Shown one piece after another: positions 13,625-27,200 of a DNA stretch of 64,000 bases. Origin of the DNA: Sabellastarte sp. h YS-2021 (lineage: Eukaryota > Annelida > Polychaeta > Sabellida > Sabellidae). Position 1 is the first letter of the stretch. Every line of letters starts with the position of its first letter. The position numbers and the translations under genes are program-made. Under the pieces are notes generated by a model. The model was not told the origin of the DNA and did no database searches. It worked only from the letters and a program-made list of their open reading frames with translations. Location: positions 122,957,530 to 123,021,529 of the forward strand of contig OZ024931.1 of NCBI GenBank assembly GCA_964017235.1, written 5' to 3'.

Positions 13625-13905
13625 GGGGCCACGGTGGCAGACTGGGTTCTGTACTGTAAACTGCCGACCAACGGCAAGCAACTACCAGCTTTCCCACATG
13701 AGGCTGTGATGGGAATCGAACCCCGGCCTCAGAGATGGGAGGCCAGGGCTCGATTCCCGTCACGGCCTCATGTGGGAAAGCTGGTAGTTGCTTGCCGTTG
13801 GTCGGCAGTTTACAGTACAGAACCCTAACGAACTGTATGTACTGATTTCCTCTTCTCTTCCAACTACCCATCGTGATATGACCTGTACAGGGTCAATATT
13901 TGACA
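13625..13905. mobile_element. Palindromic SINE-related element
   Basis: SINE-body sequence occurs twice head to head. The arms 13646-13730 and 13739-13823 are inverted copies differing at only about four positions over 85 bases, with a short loop (AGAGATGGGA). Beyond the right arm the SINE tail continues (CTGATTTCCTCTTCTCTTCC, CGTGATATGACCTG). The B-box-like CGATTCCC is present in inverted form. It has inserted into a decayed L1-like fragment. Confidence 0.8.
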
Positions 13906-14200
13906 AGGTCCCAAATTGTAAGACAAAAGTATCAATGGTGTTGTTAAGGTGTTTTATCCATTCAATTAGTTTTTTGATCAAAACCAAAATAATCTAATAC
14001 ATTGTATAAAAATTGCCTGGAAATTGAATCAAGCCTTTTGAAAATCAATTAGCATAAGAAGTCCAGGTTGGTTATTAGATGTCACATATTGCAGTGAATC
14101 ATAAACAAGCTGGGTAATGTCAATATACATTTCATTCAGTAAATATTCATTTAATATTCAGTTTGACTGCTTGAGATGATTTTATGGAGAAAGGGTTTGA
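13905..14200 (-). mobile_element. L1/Tx1-like RT fragment, second subfamily
   Basis: Across frames the minus strand reads VTSNNQPGLLMLIDFQKA, then WFDQKLIEWIKHLNN-like and TFVLQFGT. This is the RT segment that in the copy at 48.9 kb reads LLMLIDFEKAFDSISWKFL. There are in-frame stops, and it is shorter and more diverged than the other copies. Confidence 0.65.
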
Positions 14201-15153
14201 TTCGCACAGCTATAACTTCTGCTGACATCTTATACACAACACAAAGAAATTAAGCAACAACCATTGAGAGATTGGTAGATTGGTAACCTGTAAAATGCTG
14301 AATGACAACTAGTCCAGGTAAAGGTCATAACAGGAGATATCATTCCCTTTTTCGTTCAAGTGGTCTGGTGCCCCATCTAAGGGTCATTCATTGAAGAAAA
14401 GAAGATAACCTCAAGTGAGACCTGGACCACTCTGGTGTAACTTGTAGAGCCCCACAGAGGCAAACAGTGAGTCCCATATCACCAGGGAGCATTACTTATT
14501 TGAGAGACAGATATATAACTTTAATTTTAAAGCAACAATAACCTGTGTTTCTACAGTTGATAGCTTCAGAAGTTACATATCATTTCAAGTCAGAGACAAT
14601 CACATCCAAGTATCTATAACTTCATTAAAATTTTAGCAGAGTAAATGAGTATATAATCCATGTCATAGAAGAGAGCTAACCAGTCCCGCTCTATTAATTA
14701 GATTACCCGATGAGCATTAAATTTATTTCAAGAAAGAAACCTAACCAGCCCATATGATTTATCAAATGACCCAGTGAGTGTATATTTTGGTATATTTCCT
14801 GAAATAAACTCACTTATCTTATCAATTGGTGCTGGTTGTGTCTCTTCTCTGAAATACATATTGTGCTCACATGGTCATTTAAAAATATCCTATGTGCTAC
14901 GTAGTTGGATCTCTTTTGTACTTCTTGGTAATTTTCTTTATTTTATTATTACTTTTTAAACCAGGCAATTTAACTATTTCTGAACAAATTATAACTTTGG
15001 TGATGAAATAATGAATGAATAGACAGAATGATCCCGGGACTCATTGAGTCTTGACATTTTTTTCGGTACCCATTTTTTTCTTCTTTTCTTCGCTGAACAC
15101 ACTTTTTAAGGGGAGACAACACAAGCAAATTTTGGCAAATTTGATAGAATATT
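14200..15153. other. Upstream region of ATP5PD
   Basis: No gene is seen. The last 100 bases before the ATP5PD start codon presumably hold its promoter and 5'UTR. No TATA box at a convincing position could be identified; the pyrimidine-rich run TTTTTTTCTTCTTTTCTTCG at about 15070-15091 is the only notable feature. Confidence 0.35.
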
Positions 15154-15275
15154 ATGGCAGCAAGAAGAATAGCGAAGTCAAGTGTCGACTGGGCGGCTTT
15201 TGCAGAGCGAGTTCCGCCCAATCAACGAGAATGTTTCAAAGCATTTAAGGCGAAATCAGAGATGTTTGTGTCAAG
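15154..15275 (+). CDS. ATP5PD: ATP5PD exon 1
   Basis: ATG at 15154 in the context ATTATGG; 40 codons plus two bases (AG), then donor GTGATG. It encodes the N-terminal helix region ending FKAKSEMFVSR, with the Arg codon split across intron 1. The chosen ATG is the only one that aligns with the family N-terminus. Confidence 0.93.
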
Positions 15276-18200
15276 GTGATGAGCGATAATAGAAGTTTTG
15301 CAGTACACGGGTGGACACAAAGATAAACTGGACACGAAGATAAACATTTTCAGAACTACTTCGCTGGTTTTAGTAGTATTAATAATTAAATTGAACAAAA
15401 TAAATAACAAATATCTTAACAAGCTTTATTTAAGTCTATTCTGCTCCTCTTAGTTTTGTAAGTTTGTTGTTTACAGTAGTGGTGGTGGACCAATTCAGGT
15501 CCACCCTCAATTTTCTTGAAGATTTATAATTTTTCATAGAGAATATGTTAACCACATCATAGACAATCATTAAATGGATCATTTACATTTGTAATTTATT
15601 GTTTAACTGTGATTGTTTTGGATAAATTTAGGGGTGGGCGTGAATTGGTACCCGGGCGTGAACTGGTCCACCACCACTAGACCACTTATATTTGAACTGT
15701 TCTTCAGACCTTTTATCTTTGTGTCCATTTATCTTTGTGTCCACCCGTGTGCTGTAATTATATAAGGTAAATATTGCACCCATTTCAAATCGCTCACTGC
15801 TAACTCGCACCCGCAAATTGCACCCATTTAAAAATATTACCTGTTATAATAAAATTTTGTAAGTGATTACATGGGTGGTCACAAAGATAAACGGTCACAG
15901 AGATAAACAGTCTTCAAAGTTTTCAAATTTAAATAGTGTAAATAGCAAAATTGCACGAACTAAATAACAAAATAGACGTAAACAATGCTTTCCATGACAT
16001 TTGGTTTTGTTTTACATTGTAGTTTAAACCTTTTAACCGTTTTATGTCAAAATTTCTGAAGGCCGTTTATCTCTATGACCGTTTATCTCAGTGACCACCC
16101 ATGTACTGTCGCAACATCGTGGTTTTAAGTTTCATGGACAGCTCACTAATATTAATGAGGTCACCGATTTCCATGGGAGTTTTGCTGACAGTATTTTCTG
16201 CTTCAAGATCAAATACAGGATAGTGGTGGTGGACCAATTCAGGCCCATCCTCAATTTTTTTGAAGATTTATAATTTTTCATAGAGAAGATATTTACCACA
16301 TCATAGATAATCGTCAAATGGATCATTTACATTTGTAATTTATTGTTTAACTGTGATTGTTTTGGATAAATTTAGGGGTTTGCGTGAATAGGTACACTGG
16401 CGTGAATTGGTCCACCACCACTAGACTATACAGCTCATGATTATTTGTGTATAAAAATGAAATATTTGACGATTCCATGGCATTTCTCAACAATAATTTA
16501 CCTGAAAATCAAAATTTGCAGACTACTCGTTAATATTCATGAGGTCACAATATTTTGTGGGGTTTCCCAAAATATACAAGTTTTTATTTGAATGAATCAA
16601 TGCCCCAATAAACAAAATAGATAAGACCAGAAGGGAGGAAAAGAAGAAATAAATAAATGGGTGCGAGTTAGGGGTACTGACTTGCCACCAATTATAGCCT
16701 GGTACCAGTTATCGCCAGACAGAATTAAAATAGACATAACTTGACTGAGAGTACATCCCAAGTCTAGCAAATAAGGTCAAACAACTTCCAAAGTAAATAG
16801 AACAAATACACAAGAAAAAGCATTCAAAATATGTGGTCATTACTGAAATATAAATGTTTAATTTATTGGTGGCGATAATTGGTAACCAGCGATAATTGGT
16901 AGCAGGGCAGTAGCGATTAATTCTTAGTGGGTGCGATATGGGTATCGGTCAGCTGACATTATAGCATTACTCTGCAGCGTCTGCGTCCACGTGAACAACT
17001 TCACCTCCAAAACTACAAGGCCCAGAGACATGCTGTTTTTTATGTCATCACTCTGCGGCGTGGGCGTCCGCGTGAACAACTTCTTCTCCAAAACTACAAG
17101 GCCTAGAGACATGCTGTTTTTTTTAAAAGATACCTTATCTATCGAGGATGAAAAATTGTTCAAGGCATGCAAATCTGTGTGTTCGTCTGTTTGCTAGAGA
17201 CATTACAAGGGGGGTACCCCCACCAAAAGTGTGAAAATATCAACTTTTTATCACAATTTTCTCAGTGACTATTGCAGGGATTTCTCTCATATCTTGCATA
17301 TATGTACTAGGCCAGAGGTAGATTCTCTTGTGTGAGTATGAGACCTGGATCTGTCTTACTTTTTTTTTAATAAATTTTTTTAATAATTTTTAATGCATTA
17401 AAATTCATGAAATCATGCACTAAATCACTTATAACTTCAAAAGTGTTGCATTTACAGCATTTTGTGAAAATATGTTGTTCAGCTACTTTTTTCATAGCTA
17501 CAATATGGTGAGTAAGTTGGGTGTCTGTCTCAATAGCTAAGTGAGTAATAGCTACTTTTGGGCTTTTCAGTAACTTCCATTATGAGTAAAATCACTTGTA
17601 ACTTAAAAACTATTGCATTTAGAGAATTTCGTATAAATATGTTATTCAGCTACTTTTGGGCCAGCTATAACATAGTGAAATATCAGACCTGTAGCTCATG
17701 GCATAGCTGAGTAATAGCTACTTTTAGGTTATCACTGTTGAGTAAATCGCTTATAACTTGAAAACTATTGCATTTAGAGAATTTCGTATAAATATGTTAT
17801 TCAGCTACTTTTGGGTCAGCTATAACATAGTAAAATTTCAGACCTGTAGCTCATGGCATAGCTGAGTAATAGCTACTTTTAGGTTATCACTGTTGAGTAA
17901 ATCACTTATAACTTGAAAACTATTGCATTTAGAGTAATTTGTTTAAATATATTATTCACGTATTTTGGGGTCAGCTATAACATAGTGAAGTTCCAGACCT
18001 GTGGCTCCTTGCATAGCTGAGTAATAGCTACTTTGAAGTTCTCACTATTGAGTAAATCAGTTGTAATTGGAAAACTATTGCATTTAGTGAATTTCATATA
18101 AATATGTTATTCAGCTACTTTTGGGTCAGCTATAACATAGTAAAATTTCAGACCTGTAGCTCATGGCATAGCTGAGTAATAGCTACTTTTAGGTTATCAC

Positions 18201-21200
18201 TGTTGAGTAAATCACTGATAACTTGAAAACTATTGCATTTAGAGAATTTTGTATCAATATGTTATTCAGCTACTTTTGGGTCAGCTATAACATAGTAAAA
18301 TTTCAGACCTGTAGCTCATGGCATAGTTGAGTAATAGCTACTTTTAGGTTATCACTGTTGAGTAAATCACTTATAACTTGAAAACTATTGCATTTAGAGT
18401 ATTTTGTTTCCATATGTTATTCACCTATTTGGGGTCAGCTATAACATAGTGAAGTTTCAGACCTGTGGCTCATTTCATAGCTGAGTAATAGCTACTTTGA
18501 AGTTCTCACTGTTGAGTAAATCAGTTATAATTGGAAAACTATTGCATTTACAGAAATTTGTGCAAATATGTTATTCAGCTACTTTTGGGTCAGCTATAAC
18601 ATAGTGAAATTACAGACCTATAGCTCATGGCATAGCGGAGCAATAGCTATTTTCAGGTTCTCACTATTGAGTAAATCAGTTGTAGCTTGAAAACTATTGC
18701 ATTTACAGTAGTTTGCTTAAATATGTTGTTCACCTACTTTTGGGTTAGCTATAACATAGTAAAATTTCAGACATGTAGCTCATTGCATAGCTGAGTAATA
18801 GTTCCTTTGAGGTTCTCACTGTTGAGTAAATCAGTTGTAACTTGAAAAGTATTACATTTAGAGTAATTTGTTAAATATGTTATTCACAGAATTTTTGGTC
18901 AGCTATAACATAGTGAAATTGCAGACCTCTATGTCATGGCATAGCTGAGCAATAGCTACTTTCAGGTTCTCACTGTTGAGTAAATCATTGTATCCACTGG
19001 ATAGCCGCAGTGTGTAGAGAGAGATTTCACCATTACTGCTCTAATGAAAAAAAATATTATAGCTAGCTTTCTTAAGTTTGCAGTATATATTAATAACCAT
19101 AAAATGTTGTCTGGGAATATTTTTGGCCTGATTTTGAGAAACAAGATGGCCGCCACAGGTGTTTTTTGTCAGTCATGAAAAGTGCTTATATCTCCCTTAT
19201 TATTGATCCTAGAGGTTTGGGATGATAAACCAACCTGTAGGAAATCATGGGGTGGGAATCTTTTGGTGTGGTCAGATTTGACCTTCAATGACCCCTCCTT
19301 CAAGGTCAAACAAGGATAGCCAAACTTAAAAGTGCTTATAACTCGCTTATTATTGGTCCCAGAGGTTTGGGATGGTAAACAGACAGGAAATCATGGGCTG
19401 TGAATCTGTTGATATGGTCCGATTTGACCTTGGAACCCTCCTTCAAGGTCAGATGAGGATAGCGAAAATTGAAAGTGCCTACAACTCGCTTATTATTGGT
19501 GACAGAGATTTGGGATGGTAAACCATCCCATAGGAAATCATTGGCTCAGAATCTTTTGGTAGGGTCAGATTTGAACTTTGGACCCCTCCTTCAAGGTCAA
19601 ATGAGGACAGCCAAGCTTAAAAGTGCTTATAACTCATTTATAATTGGTCCTAGAGGTTTGGAATGGTAAACCATAGGAAATCATGGGCTGGGAATGTATT
19701 TGTGTGGTTAGATTTGACCTTGGACCCCTTCTTCAAGGTCGAACGAGGATATTGCATTTGTAGTATTTCTTTAAATATGTTTTAACCTATTTTTTACACT
19801 TAAACAATTACCTTGTTATTTTCCTTCATAATACCATTTACAGGGCACAACTTTTTTATCCTTTTCTTCTGTCAGCTTCGGAATTTCTTTCGAACTTGCT
19901 GTTCAGTTACCATTTACTGTATTTCTGTACAGCCCTTTTCCTGATAATTATTCTGTCCTCTAATCACCTTCACAAATCAAAAACACTCAGTCAGCTGACA
20001 CAGTGCCCGTTCACGGGCACTCTCCTCTTGTTTATGAATTTATAGGCGGGTTAGGCCACAAGCAGACTACCTTGTGTGAGTATCAGTCCTGGATCTTTCT
20101 TAATTATTTTTTTATGAATTTTTAGGCGGGTTGCATGTAACCAACCTGCCTATTAGATTGATGTGTCCGACTTCCGTCTGTCCATCCACATTTTCGTTTC
20201 CGGACTCTAACTCGAAAACGCTTTGTCCAATCGAATTAAACTTGACAGGGAGATAGATCACCATCATAACTAGATTCCTTGTGAAATTTGGTGTAATTCT
20301 GTCCGTACGTTTGTCCATTTGTCTATCCGTGAACATTTCTGTTTTCGGACTCTAACTCAAGAGCACTTTGTAAAATCAAATGCAAACTTGACGGGGAGAT
20401 AGATCCCCATCATAGCTTCCGAATTTGGTGTAATTCCATCTTTTCATTTGTCTGTTTTTCTGTCCCTCAACATTTCCGTTTCTGGACTCTAACTCAAAAA
20501 CGCTTTGTCCAATTGAATTCAATCTTGACAGGGAGATAGATAACCATCATAGCTGAGTTGCTTTTGAAATTGGTGTAATTCCGTCTCTTCATTTGTCCAT
20601 TTGTCTGTCTGTCAACAGTGCCGTTTTCGGACTCTAACTCAAAAATGCTTTGTTCAATCGACTTCAAACTTTGCACAGTGATAGATCACCATCATAGCTA
20701 AGTTGCTTTCGAAATTGGTATAATTCCGTCTGTTCCTTTGTCCGTTTATAGCATAGATACAATTGTGTAACCTAGATTACAAGTTTTACATTTCTTAGCA
20801 CGTCTGACACATTTACCTTAACTCCGTTACCTAACATTTCTTTCCTTGTTTCTAAATGTAATTACAGCAGTCGCTAACCTTATCACTACCTGCGCAACCC
20901 GCCTTTTGGGGCATTCCTGACCCTCTTGTTGAAATAATTTTTAATGCATGAAAATTTACGAAATCATGCACTAAATCATTTGTAACTTGAAAAGTATTGC
21001 ACTTAGAGCATTTTGTTAAAATATATTATTCAGCTACTTTTTCCACAGCTACAACATGGTGAGTAACTTGAGTGTCTATCCCAATAGCTAAGTGAGTAAT
21101 AGCTACTTTCTGACTTTTCAGTACCTTCTATATTGAATAAAATCACTTGTAACTTGAAAGCTATTGCATTTAGAGAATTTTGTATAAATAGATTATTCAG

Positions 21201-24200
21201 CTACTTTTGGGTCAGCTATGACATAGTAAAATTTCAGACCTGTAACTCATTCCATAGCTGAGCCATGGCTACTTTGAGGTTCTCACTGTTGAGTAAATCA
21301 GTTATAACTTGAAAACTATTGCATTTAGAGAATTTTGTTTAAATATGTTATTCACCTACTTTCAGTCAGTTACAACACAGTGAAATTGAAGACCTGAAGC
21401 GCATTGCAAAACTGAGCAATTGCTACTTCGAGGTTCTCACTGTTGAATAAATCAGTTGTAAATCGAAAACTATTGCATTTAGAGGATTTTTCTTTAAATA
21501 TGTTATTCACCTAGTTTTGGTTCAGCTATAATATAGTGAAATTGCGGACCTGAAGCTCAAAGCATAGCTGAGCAATAGATACTTTAAGATTCTCACTGTT
21601 GAGTAAATGAGTGGTACATTGAAAACTATTGAATTTAGAATATTTTCTTTAAATATGTTATTCACCTACTTTTGGATCAGCTATAACATAGTGAAATTGC
21701 AGACCTGTAGCTCATTTCACAGCTGAGCAAAAGCTACTGTTAGAGTCTCACTGTTGAGTAAATGAGTTGTAGCTTGAAAACTATTGCATTTACAGTATTT
21801 TGTTGAAATATGTTTTCCACTTACTTTTTACACCTTAACAGTTAGCATGGTACTTTTCTTCTGAATACCATTTGCAGGGACAACTTTTGTGTCATTTTCT
21901 TCTTTCACGTCTACTCTGAAACTAGAAACACACAGTCAGCTGACACAGAGCCCATTCACAGGCACTAATTGCTTGTTATTTAAGTTGTGATTACTTCTAT
22001 TTAGCCCAGGGTAAAGGTAGACTGTGTAGATAGTACAGTAGCACCTCTTATCATCCAACCTCCTGGGGGAGTAACAATTAAGTGGATCATAGGAATCCCA
22101 AAATAACAGGTTTAAAGGAGAGTGGATGTGAGTTTGGATAATTAAAAGTTTTTATAATAGAGGTTCTACTCCAAATGGGTCTGTAAATTAGCACTCGAGT
22201 GCTCATTAAAAGATAAATGTTTTTTTTATGAGTTCTCTTGAGGTATCCATGGAGACATTTTTTGTTTGTTTGTTTCAATACAGGGTGCACAAATACCCAG
22301 AAGCTTTACCCAAGTTGGACTTTGCAGCTTACAAGGCACAATTGCCAAATGCTGCCATGGTTGATGAATTTCAGAAAAATGTAAGTCTCATACTCTGTTG
22401 GCTGTACTTGTCCTACAATGATATCTCCTGTATGTATTTGGATGTTTATGAAAGGAATAGCGAAAGTAACATTCTGAAGAAAGACTTCAATTATTTAAAA
22501 ATAACTTCAGTATTTATTAAATTGTGGTGTGGCAAGTAAAAGAAGCTAATTTCACTTCAGCTGTACTTTGCTTCAGTGGTGCCAAAAAACGGTCAATCCG
22601 AGTATTGACCAGGCCGGTGGTTAAATCCGGTTAAAACCGTCGTTTACTGGTCAATACTGGTCAGTTGAAAAATAATGAAATAAATGTATCTAAGAATATT
22701 CATTATACTATATTCCTGATTATTTGTTCCACAACCACCTTTAACTGGTCAGTAGTTGTCAATAGTGGTCACTTGAAAAAATAATCAGATAAATTCAAAT
22801 AAGAATATACTATATTACTGATTATTTGTTATTAGACATGAATGATTGTTGTTATAATAAACCTATATCTGATGATATACAAAGGATGTACCATACTGTT
22901 GAGCATATAGTTTGCCTATTTTAAATGAATGATTGTTGTTCTAATATACAGAATATATTAGAACGACAGTTTCCAAAATTATATTCACAGAGACTGGATT
23001 TATAGATTTTGTTTGTATTTGAACTTCATCTTGTCAATATTGGTTAAGTGAAAAACAGAAAATAAAGACATAACATATTGTTGAGTGGATATATTTTCAC
23101 CTATTTTAAATGCTGTTATTATCATACGACATATATGTCATGGTAGAAAGTCCAATCTGGTAGAATTTCAAATTCTATAGTCCAATTGGAGTTTCTACCG
23201 GTAGAAAGTCAAATCTGGGAGATTTCGGTATTGTGTTGGGGTCCAGAATCTAATAATCTTGAAAGATATTCAAATCTCAGAGATTTAGGTATAGCTCTGT
23301 TCACCAGAATGTAATCTTTGTAGAAACTCTATATAAACTTGAAAGAAAGTCCAACTAAAACACATAAAGTGGGCTTTCTTTTCATATAAATCTGTCATTT
23401 AAGCAAGGTGCAGCTTTCAGAAACGAAGAAAAACGCTTATTAAAGAAGATGTTTTACTGTAACACAGATTTAACATAATTAAATACGACACAAACTGAAA
23501 TGTTCAGTCTATCTCCAGAGTTTTACAATCAACATCAAATCTAGTCACCATTTTACAAGGGAAATTTGTAATATAGACATCACTTATGTAAGAGATAAAT
23601 GCCCCATAACAAGTGTTATACTAAATTGCAACTTTGGCCAATTGAATTTTGACAGCAGTCACTTCCTACATTGTAGTTAGTTGAGCAATTGACACCTATG
23701 CTTTTGCAGCAGCATTTATCAGATTTTGGACCCTAGGGCAATACCCAAATCTCTGAGACTGGAATTTCTACCGGTAGAAACTCTCCAATTGGACTTTCTG
23801 CTGGTAGAATTTGAAATTCTACCAGATTGGACTTTCTACCATGACATATACATGACAAAATTCTTATTTATAGGATTTTTTTGTGTTAAAACTTCATCTG
23901 GTCAGTACTGGTCAATTGAAAAAAATATAGAGACGAAGGAATATCATACTGTTTAGTTGATACTTTTGTGTCTATTTATATTGAAAGGATTATTGTTATA
24001 CCTACACCTGCTTAAATAGCCACTCTTCCATTGTTGAAAGAGATTAGATTTACGGGATTTGTTGGTGTTTAATACAATCAATTCCCTTTAAGCCTATCTC
24101 TGCCAGCTTTAGAATTGAGTGACTAAATTGAATTGCATTTGAACTGATAAAAAGAGGTAAGAGTGACATGTACTATACAGTTCCATGGTACATATGTGGC

Positions 24201-27200
24201 TTCTTAAAGAAATTCTAAATAAGATAAAATGTTTGTATAAAATTGTATCTGTGTTTGACATTATTAAATATGTGTCTTAATAGGTTCAGTTTCTGTGATT
24301 TAGACACTTTGTGTCTGTTTTAGAGTAAAAATTAAAAACTTTTGGTCAATTTACCAGTATTGACCACTTTTAGAGTATTGACCAGGGCGACTTTCAAACC
24401 ACCCCTTCAATCGACCGGCCAACCCTGCTTCGCTTTGGCAGGGTATGTAGTGCAAGTGAGAAGAATTATTTTCAAGTGGATGTGTTTGCTAACTCCTAAG
24501 ATTCATTCAGATATGACCGATGCATTGCATTGAAAGAAATAATGTTTTAGTCAATCTGCCAGTTGAGTCAGTCTCAGTATTTTACTTTGTACATTTTGAT
24601 TTTCATATATATGTGTTCTGGAGGGTCAGTTTAGCATCAAAGGTGGTAATGACATTGCAATTTTGTTTTAAGGTAAAGACATTAATAATCTTAACACTTA
24701 ATCTTTTAGTTTGAAACGCTGAAGGTGCCCTATCCAACAGACAAAGACAATATTCTCGGACAGATTGATCAAAGTGAGAAAGAAGCGGTGGGTATAAGAT
24801 TGATTTGTAAACAACAGCCAAAATATTTTTATTTCAGATTATCTGGTGAAAGCTTTTTATATTTTTTGGTATATATTTATACACTTAGCAACAGGGATGG
24901 GTCGGTAGGCCCGGTATCTCGGTATCAAGAGCATTTTACTAAAATATCGTGACAAGATTTGAAAACCACCACTTAGCTTGTCAAGACATATAATGGAAGG
25001 AAGTGTTAAAATATTAGAAACCTACCAAAATCTGAAGAAATTATAAGCTTTTATTCCCATATTTTCGTCCATTTGCAGATTTTTATAGTGAAACGTTGAG
25101 TAAAACTGCCATGTTGGGTTACGACACTTAAAATCTCAATCTCGCTTCTCAACACATACAATGGAAAGAAAACTTTAAATATTGGACAGAAACCAGAAAT
25201 ATGACGATATTATACCCTTTTATCCTGTATTTTGTGCATTTAAGGACTTTTACTGTGATGTCGTTTTGAGGAAACGTCCATATTTGGTTGGGGTGTACTA
25301 AAACACAGAGTCCCGAAATTGGTACGGTTTTGCATTGGCAACCTCCCGATGTACATATTTTCAAACTGACCCATCCCTACTTAGCAATGTATCCATATAG
25401 CCAGGACTCAAAAATCGAACCTTTCCAACTTTGTACAGCCCAAGATCTAGTTACTGATATGTGTATTGTCTTTTTTTAAAAAAAAAATTGAAGTAAAAGT
25501 TTATTCCATTTTTCTGAATGCTGTAGCCCTATCAATGAAATTTGAGATGTTTGATTGGATTAACACCTACATTTTTTCCTTGCATATTTGTCCTATGAAG
25601 CATCCAAAAAAAAAAAAAAAAAAAAGAAAAAAGGTTAATGTGATGACTGCAACTTCTTCTGCAAAGAATAGAGTTCAGAAATAATTAATGGTAGTGTATA
25701 TTCGAGATGTGTGAACAATCTTATGATTGATTGTAGGGGTTCACAATGTTAAAACAACTAAACGAAAAATCAAGTCTAGGAATCTTATGGAAAGGTCAGA
25801 TTTGGCCTTTGAGCCCTGGTCCAAGGTCAACGGGAGATTTTATTTAAAAAGCTTTATATCTTCTGTCTTATTGCTCCTACACTGTCATTGTACATTTGTA
25901 TTTTGTACATCATGTCCCATCCGGGTATTCGCTGTGTTGAATTAATGCAAATTCTAGTTTTCTTGTACTTTGAAATTTGTTGTCTATAATAGTGTGTGTG
26001 AGGACATTATGAATGAAGAAAATTTGTAGTCTGAGTTTTACAAACATAAACTGTCTGCAAGCACTTCAACCATAAAATTTCCTTTAGTTAAATTTTGCTC
26101 CATTGGTGATCAAAGGTTTAATATCCTGACTATGGTTCATTAGTATATAACAAATAACTATTTAATTTGGGCATCAACAAGTTGTGTTATCAGTGAACAT
26201 GTTGAAGACTAACGTATATGCCACATTTATTTATTTTTATATATTATCTTTTCAGAAGAAAAAATCGGAGGAATATGTTGCTAATCTTAAGAGTGTTATT
26301 GTTAATCTTCAAGCTGAGGTAAGTTTTCACAAGTCTCCACTGTTTAGCATCCTTTGTTGCTGTGTATGTTGTACCATTGCTCTATTGCATTGTTGATGAT
26401 CAGTGTGTCAGGGGAAATAATCCCATAGTCAACATGTTCCAAAGGTAAATATATAAAACTTTAACAACACTCAGCCTACGGCTCCCAACTTAAAGTCTTT
26501 ACTTGATTTGACTTTTTCACTAAATAAAACATTTTCTTCACATTATTGTCTCCAAGTACAGTAGAACCTCGATTGTCCGGCCTTCTATTATCCGAATCTC
26601 TGGATTAACTGAACTGAAAGCTTGTCTCCCTAAATATAATGCAGTCTTGCGTGAGCGATAATACAGGACTTTACACATTCTCAGAAACTAATAATTCCCG
26701 TGCTTTATAAAACATACCATCCCCAAAAAGCCTAACTTCTTTGATCTTTATCACCATTGTTACAATAGGGGAGGGATTAATTCAATTACACGACCCCGCT
26801 ACATAACTTCTTTGATAATGCGCCAATCAATGAAAGTGTGTTCGATTGGGTTTTGCAATTTATAATCTCCCGGAGTAGGTCCATTCACAGACTGACAATG
26901 TGTATCAAAAGAAAAGACGAAAAGACAATGCATTGCCAACCAAACACACTTACAACCGAAGGCGTGTTCGCTTTGAGTTTTACAACAAATAATCTCCTGG
27001 AGTTTTTCAATTGACAAAATGTGTGACGATGTTTATTTAAAATTAAAACGTCCACAATACATGTACCAACCGAACACACCCAGTTAAAATTCGCGTAATA
27101 TTTTAAGTAAAAATGATAGTATTCATAGATATGGTGCAAATAAGCCACAATTAGAGGTTTAGTTACATTATATTACACAAATATATTAAACTGTATCATC

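Larger units (their letters stand above)
16925..20034 (+). mobile_element. Helentron-like tandem-repeat element (family A/B), copy 1
   Basis: The 5' part holds an 88-bp-type duplicated segment (GTGAACAACTTC…GGCCCAGAGACATGC, twice in 16975-17120) and the leader around GGGGGGTACCCCC (17210). Then comes the A array of about ten ~155 bp units (17380-18990), a spacer, the B array of about four ~150 bp units (19170-19760), a unique tail and a 3' hairpin at 20001-20021, ending CTCCTCTTGTTT. This layout (central ~150 bp tandem units, terminal hairpin, no coding) fits bivalve pearl elements, now regarded as non-autonomous Helentrons. Classification is inference. Confidence 0.65.

Noticed and set aside
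17380-18990. Regular repeats considered as a CRISPR array
   Set aside because: Units of ~155 bp without unique spacers, in an animal intron; they are tandem satellite-like units of a transposable element.
22228-22539. Single-exon gene of 103 codons
   Set aside because: It is ATP5PD exon 2 read through both flanking introns; splice sites and phase define the real exon.
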